Source: Linanthus parryae (lineage: Eukaryota; Streptophyta; Magnoliopsida; Ericales; Polemoniaceae). Taken from it: a stretch of 64,000 nucleotides of DNA. Positions 23,826-35,183 of this stretch are shown here, in pieces; the first letter of the stretch is position 1; every line of letters starts with the position of its first letter. The stretch lies in assembly GCA_023055425.1 (NCBI GenBank), contig JALGPY010000001.1, positions 138,471,368 through 138,535,367 on the forward strand, written 5' to 3'. Position numbers and translations under genes: made by a program. The notes under the pieces are model-generated. The model was not told the origin of the DNA, searched no databases, and worked only from the letters and a program-made list of their open reading frames with translations.

Positions 23826-24831
23826 TATATTATAAAATAGCATGGTTTAACTAACTTATGATTTTTAAACCGTTAGATTAAATCAACCCCACCCCCACCA
23901 TTAGATCTCACCTACTTATTACATCTCTAACTACCCACTCTCCTTGGACATCCCTAACTACCGACTCTCCTTGGACATCCCTGATAGGGATGGCAATATG
24001 GTCCGATCCGATCTGAGATCCGAGCGATCTGAGCCGAATGGATCGGATCCAAATCCGATTCCAATTAAAAATGGATCGAAGTTGGATCCGGAAAGCCAGA
24101 CCCGAACGGATTTGGATCTGAATTTGGATATGAGGGCAGATCCACCGGGTTCCGACGCGATCCGATCCGACGTATATGTGTGCTATACAAATATACCACT
24201 ATTAGTTCCTCACTTACACTTCCAAGAAGAATAACATAGTAACTTCAACCTACAAAACTATTTATTTGTTTTTTAGGATTCATAACTTACGAACATGCCT
24301 TGGCGTACGAAATAGTGTTTATTTTTATGTTACTTTTTTTACTCTATTGCAAACTCAACCCGGATCCGGTCCGAATCCGATCTGACCACGTACTATATGG
24401 ATCCACGGATCGGATTTGGATCAGCTGAACGAAACCCGATCCGATCTGATTCTAATCCGGTGATGATCCGAACGGATCTGGATCGGATCTGGATCCCATT
24501 TCTCCTTGTCGGATCTGGATCGGGAAGGGCCTGATCCGATCCAGATCCGACCCGCTGCCATCCCTAATCCCTGACCAGCCACTCTCCTTGGACATCCTAA
24601 CTAATAGGAGATATGTTTTTCTCAAGTACATCCCTAACTAATAGGAGATAGGTTGTGAGTGATTCCCACGTCCATTATAAATTCATCCCATACTTAGAAA
24701 TTGTTTTTTTTTTCACCACATTTGTAAATATAATTTTTGGTAACACCTTTAAATTCATTTAAAAAAAATACCTCTAAATTCAAAACTATCCAATTTAGGG
24801 ATAGTGCCCGCGGGCACGGGCAGTACTCTAG
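23826..24831 (+). mobile_element. Helitron 1 of a head-to-tail pair
   Basis: The 3' end has the classic form: hairpin gtgcccgcgggcac, ten bases, then CTAG at 24828-24831. The 5' end (tataaaatagcatggtttaa) matches the second copy but its first bases have merged into an AT repeat. It is non-autonomous: no Rep or helicase is present, and its excess length over copy 2 is mostly the hAT MITE at 23985-24566. Confidence 0.85.
23985..24566. mobile_element. hAT MITE inside Helitron 1
   Basis: The ends are TAGGGATGGCA and TGCCATCCCTA, an 11-base inverted repeat. They are flanked by a perfect 8-base TSD, atccctga, at 23977-23984 and 24567-24574. The interior is rich in GATCCGATC phrases. Eight-base TSDs define the hAT superfamily. 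Confidence 0.93.
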
Positions 24832-25187
24832 TCTATATTATAAAATAGTATGGTTTAACTAACTTGTGATTTTTCAACCGTTAGATTAAATCAATCATAT
24901 CCCCACCATTAGATCCCACCTACTTATTACATCTCTAACTACCCACTCTCTTTGGACATTCCTAACTACCCACTCTCTTTGGGCATCCCTAACTAATAGG
25001 AGAGATTCCCACGTCCATTATAATGCTCATCCCATACTTGAAAGTTGTTTTTTTTTTCTTTTTTTTCACCACATTTGTAAATATAATTTTTGGATAACAC
25101 CTTTAAATACATTTAAAAAGAAACACCCCTAAATTCAAAAACTATACAATTTAGGGATAGTGCCATCGGGCACGGGCAATACTCTAG
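24832..25187 (+). mobile_element. Helitron 2 of a head-to-tail pair
   Basis: It starts TCTATATTATAAAATAG directly after the CTAG of copy 1 and ends with hairpin gtgccatcgggcac and CTAG at 25184-25187, followed by T. At 356 bases it is a short non-autonomous copy with the same order of motifs as copy 1. Confidence 0.88.
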
Positions 25188-25236
25188 TTTATTAAAATGA
25201 CTATGTCTGTTTTAGATAACGTCTCAAGTTTGATAT

Positions 25237-25760
25237 TGTGGACATCAAAGATTATGCCTATGCTAAATTAATGAGATAAAATATTAAACTTATTATCCTT
25301 ACTAGCAAATTTAATTAGACCAACATGTCAAGCCCAAAAATTACACCAAACTGACATGGTTCAAACCAAATAAAATCACATCTCGCCTAATAATGTGTCC
25401 GGATTGTTTTCTTGCGGACTAAAAGCCAGGTCCAGCTAGCCCATGGAAAATCTCCACAAATTGAAGGTTACAGAACCACAAAATCTAATAACTCTAAATG
25501 TGGTCAAATGAGTTAATTGAGAATTATTTCTCAATTATGGAGTTATCAAATTTAACTCCTACAACGGTCTATAAATAGAGACCTCTCTAATGAGAAAAAA
25601 TAATCATGCAAAAACCTTGAACTTATGCTGGATTCATACTAGCTTGAAGTTCTAAAAAACACTCTCCTAAAGCCTGAAATTCATCATCGCTCTCGAGCTT
25701 CTCAAGGATTCAATAAGCACTTTGCGTGTCGAATTCCTTAAGACGCTCTCACCAAATCCA
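25237..25760 (+). repeat. 5' LTR of the gag-only element
   Basis: It matches 30624-31130 closely, including the promoter-like ctataaatagagacctct. Beyond about 25740 it contains a second copy of ctctcgagcttctcaaggat, then passes into gag, so the LTR 3' part and leader appear deleted. No primer-binding site is seen. Confidence 0.75.
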
Positions 25761-27364
25761 AAAGGCTCCAATCACTCTCGAGCTTCTCAAGGATTCAACA
25801 GGCACTTCAAAGTGGCAGCGTCAAAACAGCTCCCTCTGAATGAGACACCTCAAACCACTGCGACGCGGCGAGGTGGTGAAATCACCCACCCATCTTCAAT
25901 TGCCTCATTATCCGTACAACAACTCCGAAGCATGATAACGAACACCATAAGAGCTCAATATTGCGGCATTTTCCAGAGTTCTCTTGTGTACTCAAAACCA
26001 TATACCAGACGTATCGATGAGCTCAAAATGCCGCTTGGTTACATTATCCCCACGTTCCAGCAGTTTGATGGAAAAGGGAGTCCAAAGCAGCATATAGCAC
26101 ATTTCATGGAGACGTGCAACAATGCAGGGACTGGAGGAGATGGGATGGTTAAACAATTCGTTCGTTCCCTAAAAGATAATGCTTTGGATTGGCATACGGA
26201 CTTGGAATCGGAATCAATTGATAGTTGGGATCCAATGGAGAGCGAATTTCTTAGTCGCTTTTATAGTACTCGAGGCACAGTAAGCATGATGGAGCTCACC
26301 GACACAAAACAGTGGAAAGAAGGAACCTGTCGTAGACTATATAAATCGATGGCTTACATTGAGCTTGGACTGTAAAGACAAGTTGTCCGAAATTTCAGCC
26401 GTGGAAATGTGCATGCAAGGAATGCACTGGGGTTCTCTACATTCTCCAAGGGATCAAGCCAAGAACGTTTCAAGAGTTGGCTACACGAGCTCACGATATG
26501 CTGATTAGCATATCCAATTATGGCCAAAATAACATTCCCTACATGGAGGAACAAGGAAAGAAAAGGAGCGATAACACGGAGAATACTCCAAAAGGATGTA
26601 CTATAGAAGCTATGGCAGTTTCTATCACTCCTGTAAAGTTTTTTGCAAAGAACAAAAAGACGGCGGAAAAGAACAAAGAACGCCTAATTCAAAGAGAGAC
26701 ACAACCGACGTTGAAAGAGTTAGTAGAAACGAAATACCCGTTTTCGGATTATGACGTGTTGAACGTGCTCGAAGACTTACTTGCTAAAAAAATTATCTCG
26801 TTACCCGAGTTCAAGCGGCATGAGGAAATGGGAAGATTGGATGATCCAAGGTATTTTTGCTATCATCAAATTATTACCCACCCCATAGAGAAGTGTTTCA
26901 TTCTTAAAGACTTGCTAATCGATCTTGCTAGAAAGACAATCATTATTATCGATGACGCTGAGGAGTCTGACTACATCACCGCAACCTATACAATTTCAAT
27001 GAGTGGAAAAGTAAATGTTGACCATGAAAAGAACAAGCACGCTCGCATATCGGTTTTTAACCGAATTAGCTCTCCCTCAACTCCAATATCAATGACCTAT
27101 AGGCTAGAGAAAGCTTCTGATATGCAACGGAAATCACATGCCACTAGAAAATATATGTTCGCTCGACTTGGACAAGTGATGACTCCACAAGAGAAAGCCA
27201 AATTTGGAAAAGAAGGCGACGTTGAAATAGAATCCATCAAAGAAGATGTTGAAATGCGAAGTGTTTCCTTCACGCGTGAAGCGTATGACCTCATTGGTGT
27301 TAAAAACAACTGGCCCTTTAAAAGCATGGAAAAACTCTATTGTTCTCACGAATTGAAATTCTGA
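25722..27364 (+). pseudogene. Gypsy-type gag with two frameshifts
   Basis: Gag packages element RNA. The first part has PTFQQFDGKGSPKQHIAHFM and VKQFVRSLKDNALDWHTDLE, the Retrotrans_gag core. The frame shifts near 26333 and again near 26440, and the third frame resumes with MATRAHDMLISISNYG and runs to 27364. The C-terminal part carries PRYFCYHQIITHPIEKCFIL, a motif usual in plant Gypsy gags. No protease follows. Frameshifts mean this copy is dead, though long frames survive. Confidence 0.85.
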
Positions 27365-27511
27365 TGAAGGCGAGTATGAAAAAGAGTGTCACCCATGAAG
27401 ATGTCTCTCATCCTTGTCGCAAGAGCATAAACTGCACGACCCCTACAAAAAAAAAAGAGACGAACTACGTTCTGACTTGATCCCTTCCGGGTATGTAGGC
27501 AGCTTAGACAT

Positions 27512-28174
27512 GGGTGAGTTTGGTAGAATGGTTTTTGGTGGAAAAACTGGTGTTTAGATTGTGGTGGATTTTTTTTTTATAGAGATTCTGATTAAACCTA
27601 TGTGTTTGGTGATGGTTTTTAAACTAGATTAAAAGCTAGATAAATGTGTTTGGTAGTGATTTTTAAACTAGATGCAGTATATAAAATGACATGTATACCC
27701 TCCTCTTGTATTTTCTTTTACAGATTCACGAACAACAAATGTGAGGCAAAAAGTTAAAGATTTCATGACTTTCAATAGTTTCGTGAAAATTAACAAATTG
27801 AAGAACAAATTAACGATTTTTTTGACATCCAAAAAATCAAATTTTCATATTTGAATTGAACAAAAAAGTTAATGAAAAAAATCAAACTTTCATTCTCAAC
27901 CAAAAAAAAAAAACATCAACAGTTCTTCGAATTGCGAGTTCCAAATGAACACAAAATATGGTAATATAAATAATATAGGAGGGTAATATGGGGTTAGCAA
28001 AAAGTGGACAAAACTGAAAAAAAAACCCCTCAAAAAGATGGTTTTTTTCACATGCCCAAACTTGAAAAAAACTGGTTTAAAAACCAAATTTTAAACCACC
28101 CAAACCAAACAAGAAATAGACACAATTTGGTTTTTCCACCAAAAACCAAAAAAAAAGATTGTCCAAACGCACCC
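27512..28174. mobile_element. MITE with GGGTGMGTTTGG termini
   Basis: Left GGGTGAGTTTGG and right CCAAACGCACCC are inverted, with a further inner pair (ggtttttggtggaaaaac). It is about 660 bases, AT-rich, and sits in the gag-only element. The TSD is unclear, so the superfamily is not assigned. Confidence 0.75.
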
Positions 28175-28204
28175 TATAGTCTAAGTTCAGTCACAACAAA
28201 TAAA

Positions 28205-28400
28205 TGTACTACTCCTGGCCCGCAAGAGTATAAACTGTGAACGGCTAAAAAATATGTATTTAGTAATGTAGTGCTCCTGGCCCGCACGAGTATAAACTAT
28301 GAAAGGCTAAAAAAATAAAAAAATAAAATAAAGTTATGATTACTTATCATTCATGGCGCACATGAGCACAAAGCGATGATGGCTAAAACTATGCAAAGAA
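28205..28400 (+). repeat. Short tandem repeats after gag
   Basis: The phrase ctcctggcccgcaagagtat with aaactgtgaacggctaaaa occurs twice about 60 bases apart, with a third worn copy near 28355 and a related piece near 27420. It lies in the non-coding interior of the gag-only element. Confidence 0.7.
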
Positions 28401-28515
28401 TGATTCCTATCATTTGATATATTTTCTTCACTAAATTAAATCATTTGTCAACATGGATATTCATTTATTTATTTAAAAAAAAGAAAACAAAAAGATAGAT
28501 AAAAAATTATAATCT

Positions 28516-29070
28516 ATGGCAGCCATGCCAAGTTCTCAATCTCAGGCCTCTCGGACATCAAAGGCCCCTCGAGTTTACGCACGACTTTCAACTCTCCAGG
28601 CTTACGATCTCGGCTTGTTCAATTTCATAACGCTCGTTCTTCAGCGGCAACATCATCTTGTGGTGAGTCACTTCCGTCTCTGCTTCAATAAGAAAAGTTT
28701 CGAGCTGCGTAGATCGTGCACTAAGGCCATCCAACTCTCTCTACAATTCAAGTCGCCTCTCTTCAATCAGGGTTAAATCAGACTTAAGCTTTTGAAGATC
28801 TGTAGTCTTGCTATCTTTAAACGATAGAGCAATAGACACACGGCGATCAACATCTTCAAAGCATTCAACTTGTGCTTCTTGCTCCATGGTCTTTGTTTAA
28901 GAAACAAGCTTCCTCGCATTGACCATGTATCTTGCGACGTGATCTCGCAACTGAGTATAATCTATCCCTGTTTTGGAAAGAGCCTCATAAAGATCAACAA
29001 GTTTTGGCTGCAATGAAATAGCTTCTGATGGAGGAGTCTTGCTAATCAACCCCTTAGCATGATTGCCAAT
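28516..29070 (-). pseudogene. Antisense coiled-coil-like coding remnant in the gag-only element
   Basis: On the minus strand from about 29065 the translation includes SEAISLQPKLVDLYEALSKT, IDYTQLRDHVARYMVNARKL, then after a stop ECFEDVDRRVSIALSFKD and LKSDLTLIEERRLEL. The heptad-like spacing and charged helices suggest a coiled coil. Several stops break it. I suspect a captured host or transposon C-terminal segment but cannot name the family. It runs opposite to gag. Confidence 0.5.
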
Positions 29071-29087
29071 AATTAAGGAAGCTGATC

Positions 29088-29345
29088 ACACCGCGCCATG
29101 ACAAAGGCCAAAATGAAAACGCCTAAACAAGAAATAGTGAAAATAACTAAAACTGTAATCATAAGATATAAAACGGACATGGGTTTCTCTTGCCAATACC
29201 GCTCCGCGACAGAGGCCAAATGAAAACGACAAAACGAGAAGTAGTGAAAATAACAGCAACAATAATCACAATAAGCGGACATGGTAGTCTCTGCCAATAC
29301 CGGGCTACGGTAGAGGCCGAAATGAAAGTACCTAAGCAATCTGAC
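29088..29345. repeat. Tandem repeat, about 105-base unit, 2.4 copies
   Basis: The unit runs from cgcgacagaggcc through agtgaaaataac and cggacatgg to gccaatac, repeated with substitutions. On the minus strand it gives repeated hydrophobic peptides, which I take as a by-product. Confidence 0.75.
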
Positions 29346-30608
29346 CATATCAAATCGGCATGAATATGTGCATCCCTTGGAGCGCGCAAGAGCCCATAAC
29401 ATAGCTAATGCACGCATCCCGCAAGGAGAACGAAGCTTACGGATTGGTCAGCTGAATAGGCGCATTCCATAGCGTGTCGTCAGGAAAAGCGGAAGGTCTT
29501 GAAGCGCATTAGCGATTCACTATAAGCATTGTACCATATAATTAAAAAAGAAAAATCGAGAACTTGTCTGAGGGAAATGCAAGTTTTGATTTACCATGCT
29601 AAAGCGACTTGCAACCTAATAAATAGGCAAGAAAAAGGCTACAAATGTGTGACACGAGTCCATCGGCTACGCTAAATCACACCCGGTTGAAAATTTTGAG
29701 GAGAAGAGCTGTGTGCAGCGAACAATGCGAAAGAGACCCCAAGGTTCAGCTTCCAAAACAGTCACATGTTATTACTCAGCACGAAATCTGCAACCGCTTA
29801 ACTCTCCCATACGCGCAAAGAGTAATAGAACATTTGTTGGGTCTAAAGAAATAAAAAGATTGTGAAGGAACAATGTTTGAGCATGAACTGACAAAGTGAA
29901 GGCCCTTTTAATAGTCAAAGACGATTGTGAGTACATGGTAATGACCAGGGCATTGATCTGGGCCGGGATAAAAATCAAGTGTATGTTCTCTCTTGAAATG
30001 AAGTTCACCTTAAATGGTCTTTGAAAATTCATAACTCCATCCATGGAGTTGATTTAGGCCCACAATAGATTGGAGAATGAAGGAGCATATTTGAGGTCTT
30101 TGCCTAATATAAAAGTTCCAGCTTAATTATGTTTGACCACCATGCCAAATCCATGCTAAATGAAACAAAACGGGCAAAAATTCTCCCTACCTAAACGATT
30201 ATAAACATGGTAGGCACATTGTTCACTAAAAATAGTTCGCCACATCGAGATGCGGCAACTTTTTAGAGAAATATTTGTAGAGTAGTACTGAGAAGCTCGA
30301 CGAGAGTACGACTACTATTTTCGTTCACTACAAACGCACGAGTCATTACAATCTTTTAAAAAATGGCATGTTGTGCATCGACGCAGGTTGCGCCGCTCAA
30401 AGGCATGACGTGGGTAAAAGGATTGTGTTTGTCCACGAAATTAAGCAACACAGACTATGGGGGCAAACTTCAAAAAAAAAAACTATTAAAAAAACAACTA
30501 ATTTGCGTTGTCGCCCCTAAATAGCACGTATCTAGCTCAAGAAAAGTAGACGTGGGAAAATATTTCAAATCCAGTCTCTCGCGCAAGCAAGCATGTCGTC
30601 TGGACTTT
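29346..30608. other. Non-coding interior of the gag-only element
   Basis: No domain, terminal repeat or RNA gene is evident. The frames at 29645-29854 and 29772-30044 are unsupported. Confidence 0.5.
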
Positions 30609-30623
30609 GAAGTGGGGGCAATT
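30609..30623 (+). promoter_or_regulatory. Polypurine tract of the gag-only element
   Basis: The purine run gaagtgggggca lies immediately 5' of the TGTAGACATC start of the 3' LTR. It would prime plus-strand DNA synthesis. Confidence 0.75.
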
Positions 30624-32698
30624 TGTAGACATCAAAAATTATGTCTATGTTAAATTGATGAGAGAAAATAATTAAATTTATTTTCCTTATTAGCAAATTT
30701 AATTAGACCAACATGTGAAGCCCAAAAATTACACAAAACTGACATGGTCCAAACCAAATAAAATTACATCTGGCCCAATTATGTGTCCGAATTATTTTCT
30801 AGCGGACTAAAAGCCAGGTCCAGCTAGCCCATGGAAATCCACAAAATGGAGGTTACAAAACCACAAAATCAAATAACTCTAAATGTGGTCAAATAAGTTA
30901 ATTGATAAATATTTCTCAATTATTGAGTTACCACATTTGACTCCTACAAAGGTCTATAAATAGAGACCTCTTTCATGAGAAAAAGGACTCATGCAAAAAC
31001 CTTGAACTTATGTTGGATTCATACTAGCTTGAAGTTCTGAAAAACACTATCCTAAAGCCTGAAATTCATCATCGCTCTCGAGCTTTTCAGGGATTCAACA
31101 AGCACTTTGCGTGCCGAATTCTTTAAGACACTCTTTGATAACTCCACATTAGGAGTTATATTCTTATAGGATTCACCACCAATTTGCGTGTCTTTAGAGA
31201 GATTTACATGAGAAATTGACTAATTCTTATATGTTTTGAGCATACTTGAGTATTTGGACTTCATGGTGTAATTCGGGTGTTTTATGCATGTTTTATGCTT
31301 TATTTGTCGCATTTGATCTTCCGATATTTGTTCGTGTTGTGGATTTCAAGACCCAAAAGCTTGGAGTGCGGATTTTGAAGCGGAAGCGAACTTCGGAAAG
31401 AAAGATACTCAGGGAATGCATGAGAGAATGGATGAAGGAGAGTAGAAGCTAAGAGGAGAAAAAGACTTAGCCAAAATTTCAATAGGAGTGAAAGGAAGCA
31501 ACTCACTGGAAGTAAAGGATCACAAATTGTGATCACAATATCAAGTGCGAGACCACATGGAAGATCAACGTGATCCTATGATCACAAAATGTGATCACAA
31601 TATCACAAAATTGGATATGATGCTTAAGAAAATGGTAAAAAGTGATATTTAGCAAACTTAAAAACAAAGGAACGGGTTTTGACTAAAATGGACGACCAAG
31701 GGCTCATTCATTCATCTACTGGACGCCATTGGAGAGAAAGAGCTTATTGAGAGCTTGGAGATCATCGTTTGATCTTCTATTCTCTTCTCTTCTCTAGTTT
31801 CTTAATGATCAATAAACTTTCTACTTTGATCATGTGTTTTAGTAGCTAAACCCTCAATTCGGGATATCTCATAGGGAGCTAGGGTTTGAACACCACGTTT
31901 GGTGATTTATGGATCTTGTTTCATGCTTCTATGCTTAATTGAATGTGTTTTGTTTAGTTATGCTTGATTCATGAGTTTAATATATCTTTCATAGTGTTAG
32001 ACACTAGTTGTATCTAGGGTTGAAGAATCTCGCTAGTTGGCTAAGAATTAAGAGTAGATCAAGAGAACATAATGCGTAGTTAAACTTGAGTAAGCTAGTG
32101 GAATCATGTACAAGAGTTTAACTATAGGCTTTGGTTGAGGAATCTTCAAGGTAAAGGTGCTCGATTGGCTAAGTATAGTACATTCGTGTTACTAGAACGT
32201 AAATCATTAACGGTGTGAGATCCCTAGTGAACCCAAAGAGATATCCTGATACTTATCCCTCGTATTAATCTCAATTTTAATAATTAGCTTGTTAATACTT
32301 TCTTAGATTAGACAAACAAACTCAATTACTTGCCCACGTTAAGGTTAATCATCCTAATTCGTTCACGAGAAGAACTTTGGGTTCGAAAACCCCGGATTTA
32401 CCGAATATTACTACACACGACAGTCATACACTTGTGGTTGGAGCGTGACACTCTTACCAAATCCAAAATACTTCAATCACTATAGGATGTGTTAGGGATT
32501 CAACAAGCACATAAAAAACGTGATGAATCTCTGAAAAAGAAATAATCTCAAGAGTTCTCTTTATCTATTATCAGTCTCTTTGAGTCTTACTTAGAATTCG
32601 AAGCGAATCATTTGAAAATTTAACGAGATTAAGCCATTACGGCCCTCGTCTAAATCCATCTGTTCATTTCATATAAATAAACGTTTTCCATTTGTAGA
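30624..32698 (+). repeat. 3' LTR of the gag-only element, split by a solo LTR
   Basis: It matches the 5' LTR up to 31135, is interrupted by a 1315-base insertion, and resumes at 32451 (ctcttaccaaatccaaaa). The end is placed near 32698 (ccatttgta) by composition only. Confidence 0.7.
31136..32450 (+). mobile_element. Solo LTR, TTGTGATCACAA-rich family, copy 1
   Basis: It runs from TGATAACTCC to GAGCGTGACA, with TG and CA ends and a perfect 5-base TSD, ctctt, at 31131-31135 and 32451-32455. Internal landmarks are the hairpin ataactccacattaggagtt and repeated ggatcacaaattgtgatcac. It has no coding capacity. A related copy is at 35184-36705. Confidence 0.9.
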
Positions 32699-33594
32699 TG
32701 CTGCTTTCCAGACAAACGAATCATTGCCACATGGCAGCCATCCAACACACCTAGCTGTGCTCCATCCACACCGGATCACCACCCGTGCTGATCCACGTGG
32801 GGGCTACGAGACAGGGCCCCCGCGCACCATAACACGGGACTTGTAGGGACTTAGTGGTTTGGAGGCTTGTGTAAGGTCCGTCGCGCGCATGCGACAACCA
32901 AGCTTGCGCGCGACCTCAGGTAACTGACTGAGAGATCCTAGGGTTACGTGTCCCATCAAAGCGGCTGATCTCATAACGGTCTCCGATACTTGCGGGCAGA
33001 TACGTAACAGTTCCTATATACAAGGTCGAACGTGTCGTTGGGGGTCTATATTTAAGCCGCCATTTATGGTGCATTGACCTCTCAACGGTCACTTCCCCAC
33101 AATATAGAGGATCATTATGCTCTCCATCGTGACACAAGACACATTGGTCCAGTACCATAGCTTACTGTCTCTCTCTCTCACGAGTAGTTACTAGTACTTA
33201 CCCTCTCCCTACACACACCTTACAACTCTCTGTGTCCTTATTCTCTACTTGAGGTGTACACTTGGATATCTCTTGAGGATTTCCTTGTACACACCATTCA
33301 ACAGCAAGCCTTATAGCAGTTGATTTGGAAGAACTTAGGAGATTTGGTCAGATGTTACTTTTATGTGTAAATTAAGCTCAGAGAAATGTACCCGCGCACA
33401 TAAATTTTCTGAAATAAATAAAATTGTAATTTGTGCATTTATTTTGTGTTCTATTTTCTTAGTTCACAAAATTTGTGTTTACAGATATATGTATATTTTT
33501 ATTGTGAATAAATTGATAAAATTATAGATGCAACGTGTATGTTAATCAAATTTCGATTCTAATTCATAATAATATTAGGTCATATGAAATAAAA
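32699..33594. other. Unassigned sequence with promoter-like features
   Basis: The stretch has ggtctatatttaagccgcc (TATA-like, near 33050) followed by a CT-rich leader (tctctctctctcacg). This is LTR-like, but I could not find a partner copy, termini or a TSD. Confidence 0.35.
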
Positions 33595-33719
33595 ATAATG
33601 TTCCCCATGATCCGATGGATAACCCGATTCGAATCCGGAAAATTCCGGACCGAATCTGATCTGATTCGAAACCTTATAGGTCGGATGTGGATCCAAATCC
33701 AATCTGTTGCCATCCCTAT
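33595..33719. repeat. Right-end fragment of the GATCCG-rich hAT MITE family
   Basis: Phrases such as gatccgatggataacccg and cggatgtggatccaaatcc lead to the terminus gttgccatcccta at 33719, the same terminus as at 24566. The left end is missing. Confidence 0.65.
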
Positions 33720-33906
33720 TGGTAACTATTAACTTTGGTTGAATTGCTAGTAGTTACTTGCCATAACTTCCCCTTATAATATTATAATAGAAATGTGTAA
33801 AATACAGTTTTATTCTTTATTTTATATTTTTAGCAAACTTATTTAATAAGTTATCTCACTCATTCTTGGTTTCAGGCAAAGATAACATAAAGCATACACT
33901 TCTTAG

Positions 33907-34045
33907 AACATCTCCAACCCCATGGGGGAGGGGAGGGAGAAATCAGTATAAAAATATGATTGAAGTCCAACCCCATGAGGGGAGAGGGAGAAGGAGCTAT
34001 GGGGATAAATTTTGCATTAGGTGTGGGCATGTCCATGGGGTTTAA
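33907..34045 (+). mobile_element. G-rich MITE, 5' fragment
   Basis: It begins gaacatctccaaccccatgg and follows the first 140 bases of the 61851 copy, including gtataaaaatatg and gctatggggataaattttgc. It stops at about 34045, just before the Copia relic. Confidence 0.7.
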
Positions 34046-34073
34046 TATTCACTTAGTTTACTATTAACTGCTA

Positions 34074-34514
34074 TGATATGGGTATCAAGGAAGAACGATG
34101 AACAAAATAAGAAACGAGACACAAGAATTAATGTGGTGCACTAGTTGTGAAAATAGCTACATTCACGACCCAGAAAACCGATTTATTAGAGAGAAACAAC
34201 CCGATTATAATGCACACTACACCACACCAAGTCTACCCACGTTCTACATGTTTATATAGACCAAGGATCCTGACTTGGGGCTAAAGCCATACCAAAATGT
34301 TGCCTAAACTGATAAGGAAACAACCCTGAAATCGCCAACCATGTTACCGGGTCGTGCGACTTGGTCTTGAGGGTCATGCGACCTCGTGACCTCCAGGTCG
34401 TGCGACCTCCTGAAAGGTCGTGCGACTTCTCCAAAAATCCAGATGTTGCAGCTTAATTTCTTGGTCTCCTTTTGACCGTTTGCTGACTTGCTTGACTTTG
34501 AATTGCCCCCAACA
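34074..34514 (-). repeat. 3' LTR of the Copia relic
   Basis: It is bounded by TG (34074) and CA (34514) and on the minus strand starts TGTTGGGGGCAATTC. It matches the truncated copy at 38709 over gatatgggtatcaag and ttattagagagaaacaacc. Four ggtcgtgcgac-type phrases lie near 34350-34430. Confidence 0.85.
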
Positions 34515-34526
34515 AATCTCCACCTT

Positions 34527-35183
34527 GATTCAAACGTCTTAGCAACCTGAAACTGGAACCAATACTTCTCTCGAATCCTGAACCTGAACCTGATGCGTCT
34601 CCCAGAAAGAGAAACGAGCACGCCTCCACCTGGACAGTTGGACTTCCAAGAACCGAACCAGGTGCTCCACCCAGAACCAGAATCGAATATATTCAATGAG
34701 AACTAGGACCGAATGTATTCCCAATGCGCTCCAAACAGCACCAGAACCAATGTACCATTACAAGTGCCCAGATGTCATCCAGAACAGATGCAGCGGTGAT
34801 GAGTGCCACAAATTGTCATGTTAGATGTGCCCCGTATGCCTAAGATGCGCCCGAAATCCTAGAGCGCGCTAGAACAAACCCTAATCGAGCCAGAACCAGA
34901 ACCCGATTCCTGTGGCAGAAATCTCATGCGCTAGATGCTCCATGCCAGAGGTCAGAATTCCCCCAAGGGGCTCATAGAAGTGGGTCGTCCTCAAAGGAGG
35001 TCCCTCCACGTGCAGCGAAACTTACAGATGCCTGATTCTTACTGGGACACTCCCTTTTCCACCTATGGTAAGCTGGGTCCTACAAACCTCTTGTATCACG
35101 TACCCTTTCTTTCTTTGACCATGAACATACCAGGAACATGATCTTCGCCAGAAAACTGACCCGCAGCCTTGATCCTCGGATTC
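34527..35183 (-). other. 3' internal non-coding part of the Copia relic
   Basis: The sequence is rich in agaaccagaa-type phrases and holds no intact frame. It lies between the 3' LTR and the nested solo LTR. Confidence 0.55.

Larger units (their letters stand above)
25237..32698 (+). mobile_element. Gag-only (TR-GAG-like) LTR retrotransposon
   Basis: Two direct LTR copies start TGTGGACATC (25237) and TGTAGACATC (30624). A polypurine tract (gaagtgggggca) sits just before the second. The only coding capacity in the sense direction is gag (25722-27364); no protease, reverse transcriptase or integrase is found in the 3.2 kb that follow. The interior instead holds a MITE, short tandem repeats and an antisense coding-like region. 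The right LTR end is uncertain, near 32698. It would depend on another element's enzymes. Confidence 0.82.

Noticed and set aside
28205..29345. CRISPR-like repeat array
   Set aside because: The units are adjacent tandem repeats without spacers, in a plant retroelement.
29073..29417. Membrane protein of 114 residues
   Set aside because: The hydrophobic segments come from a tandem DNA repeat, and no independent evidence supports expression.
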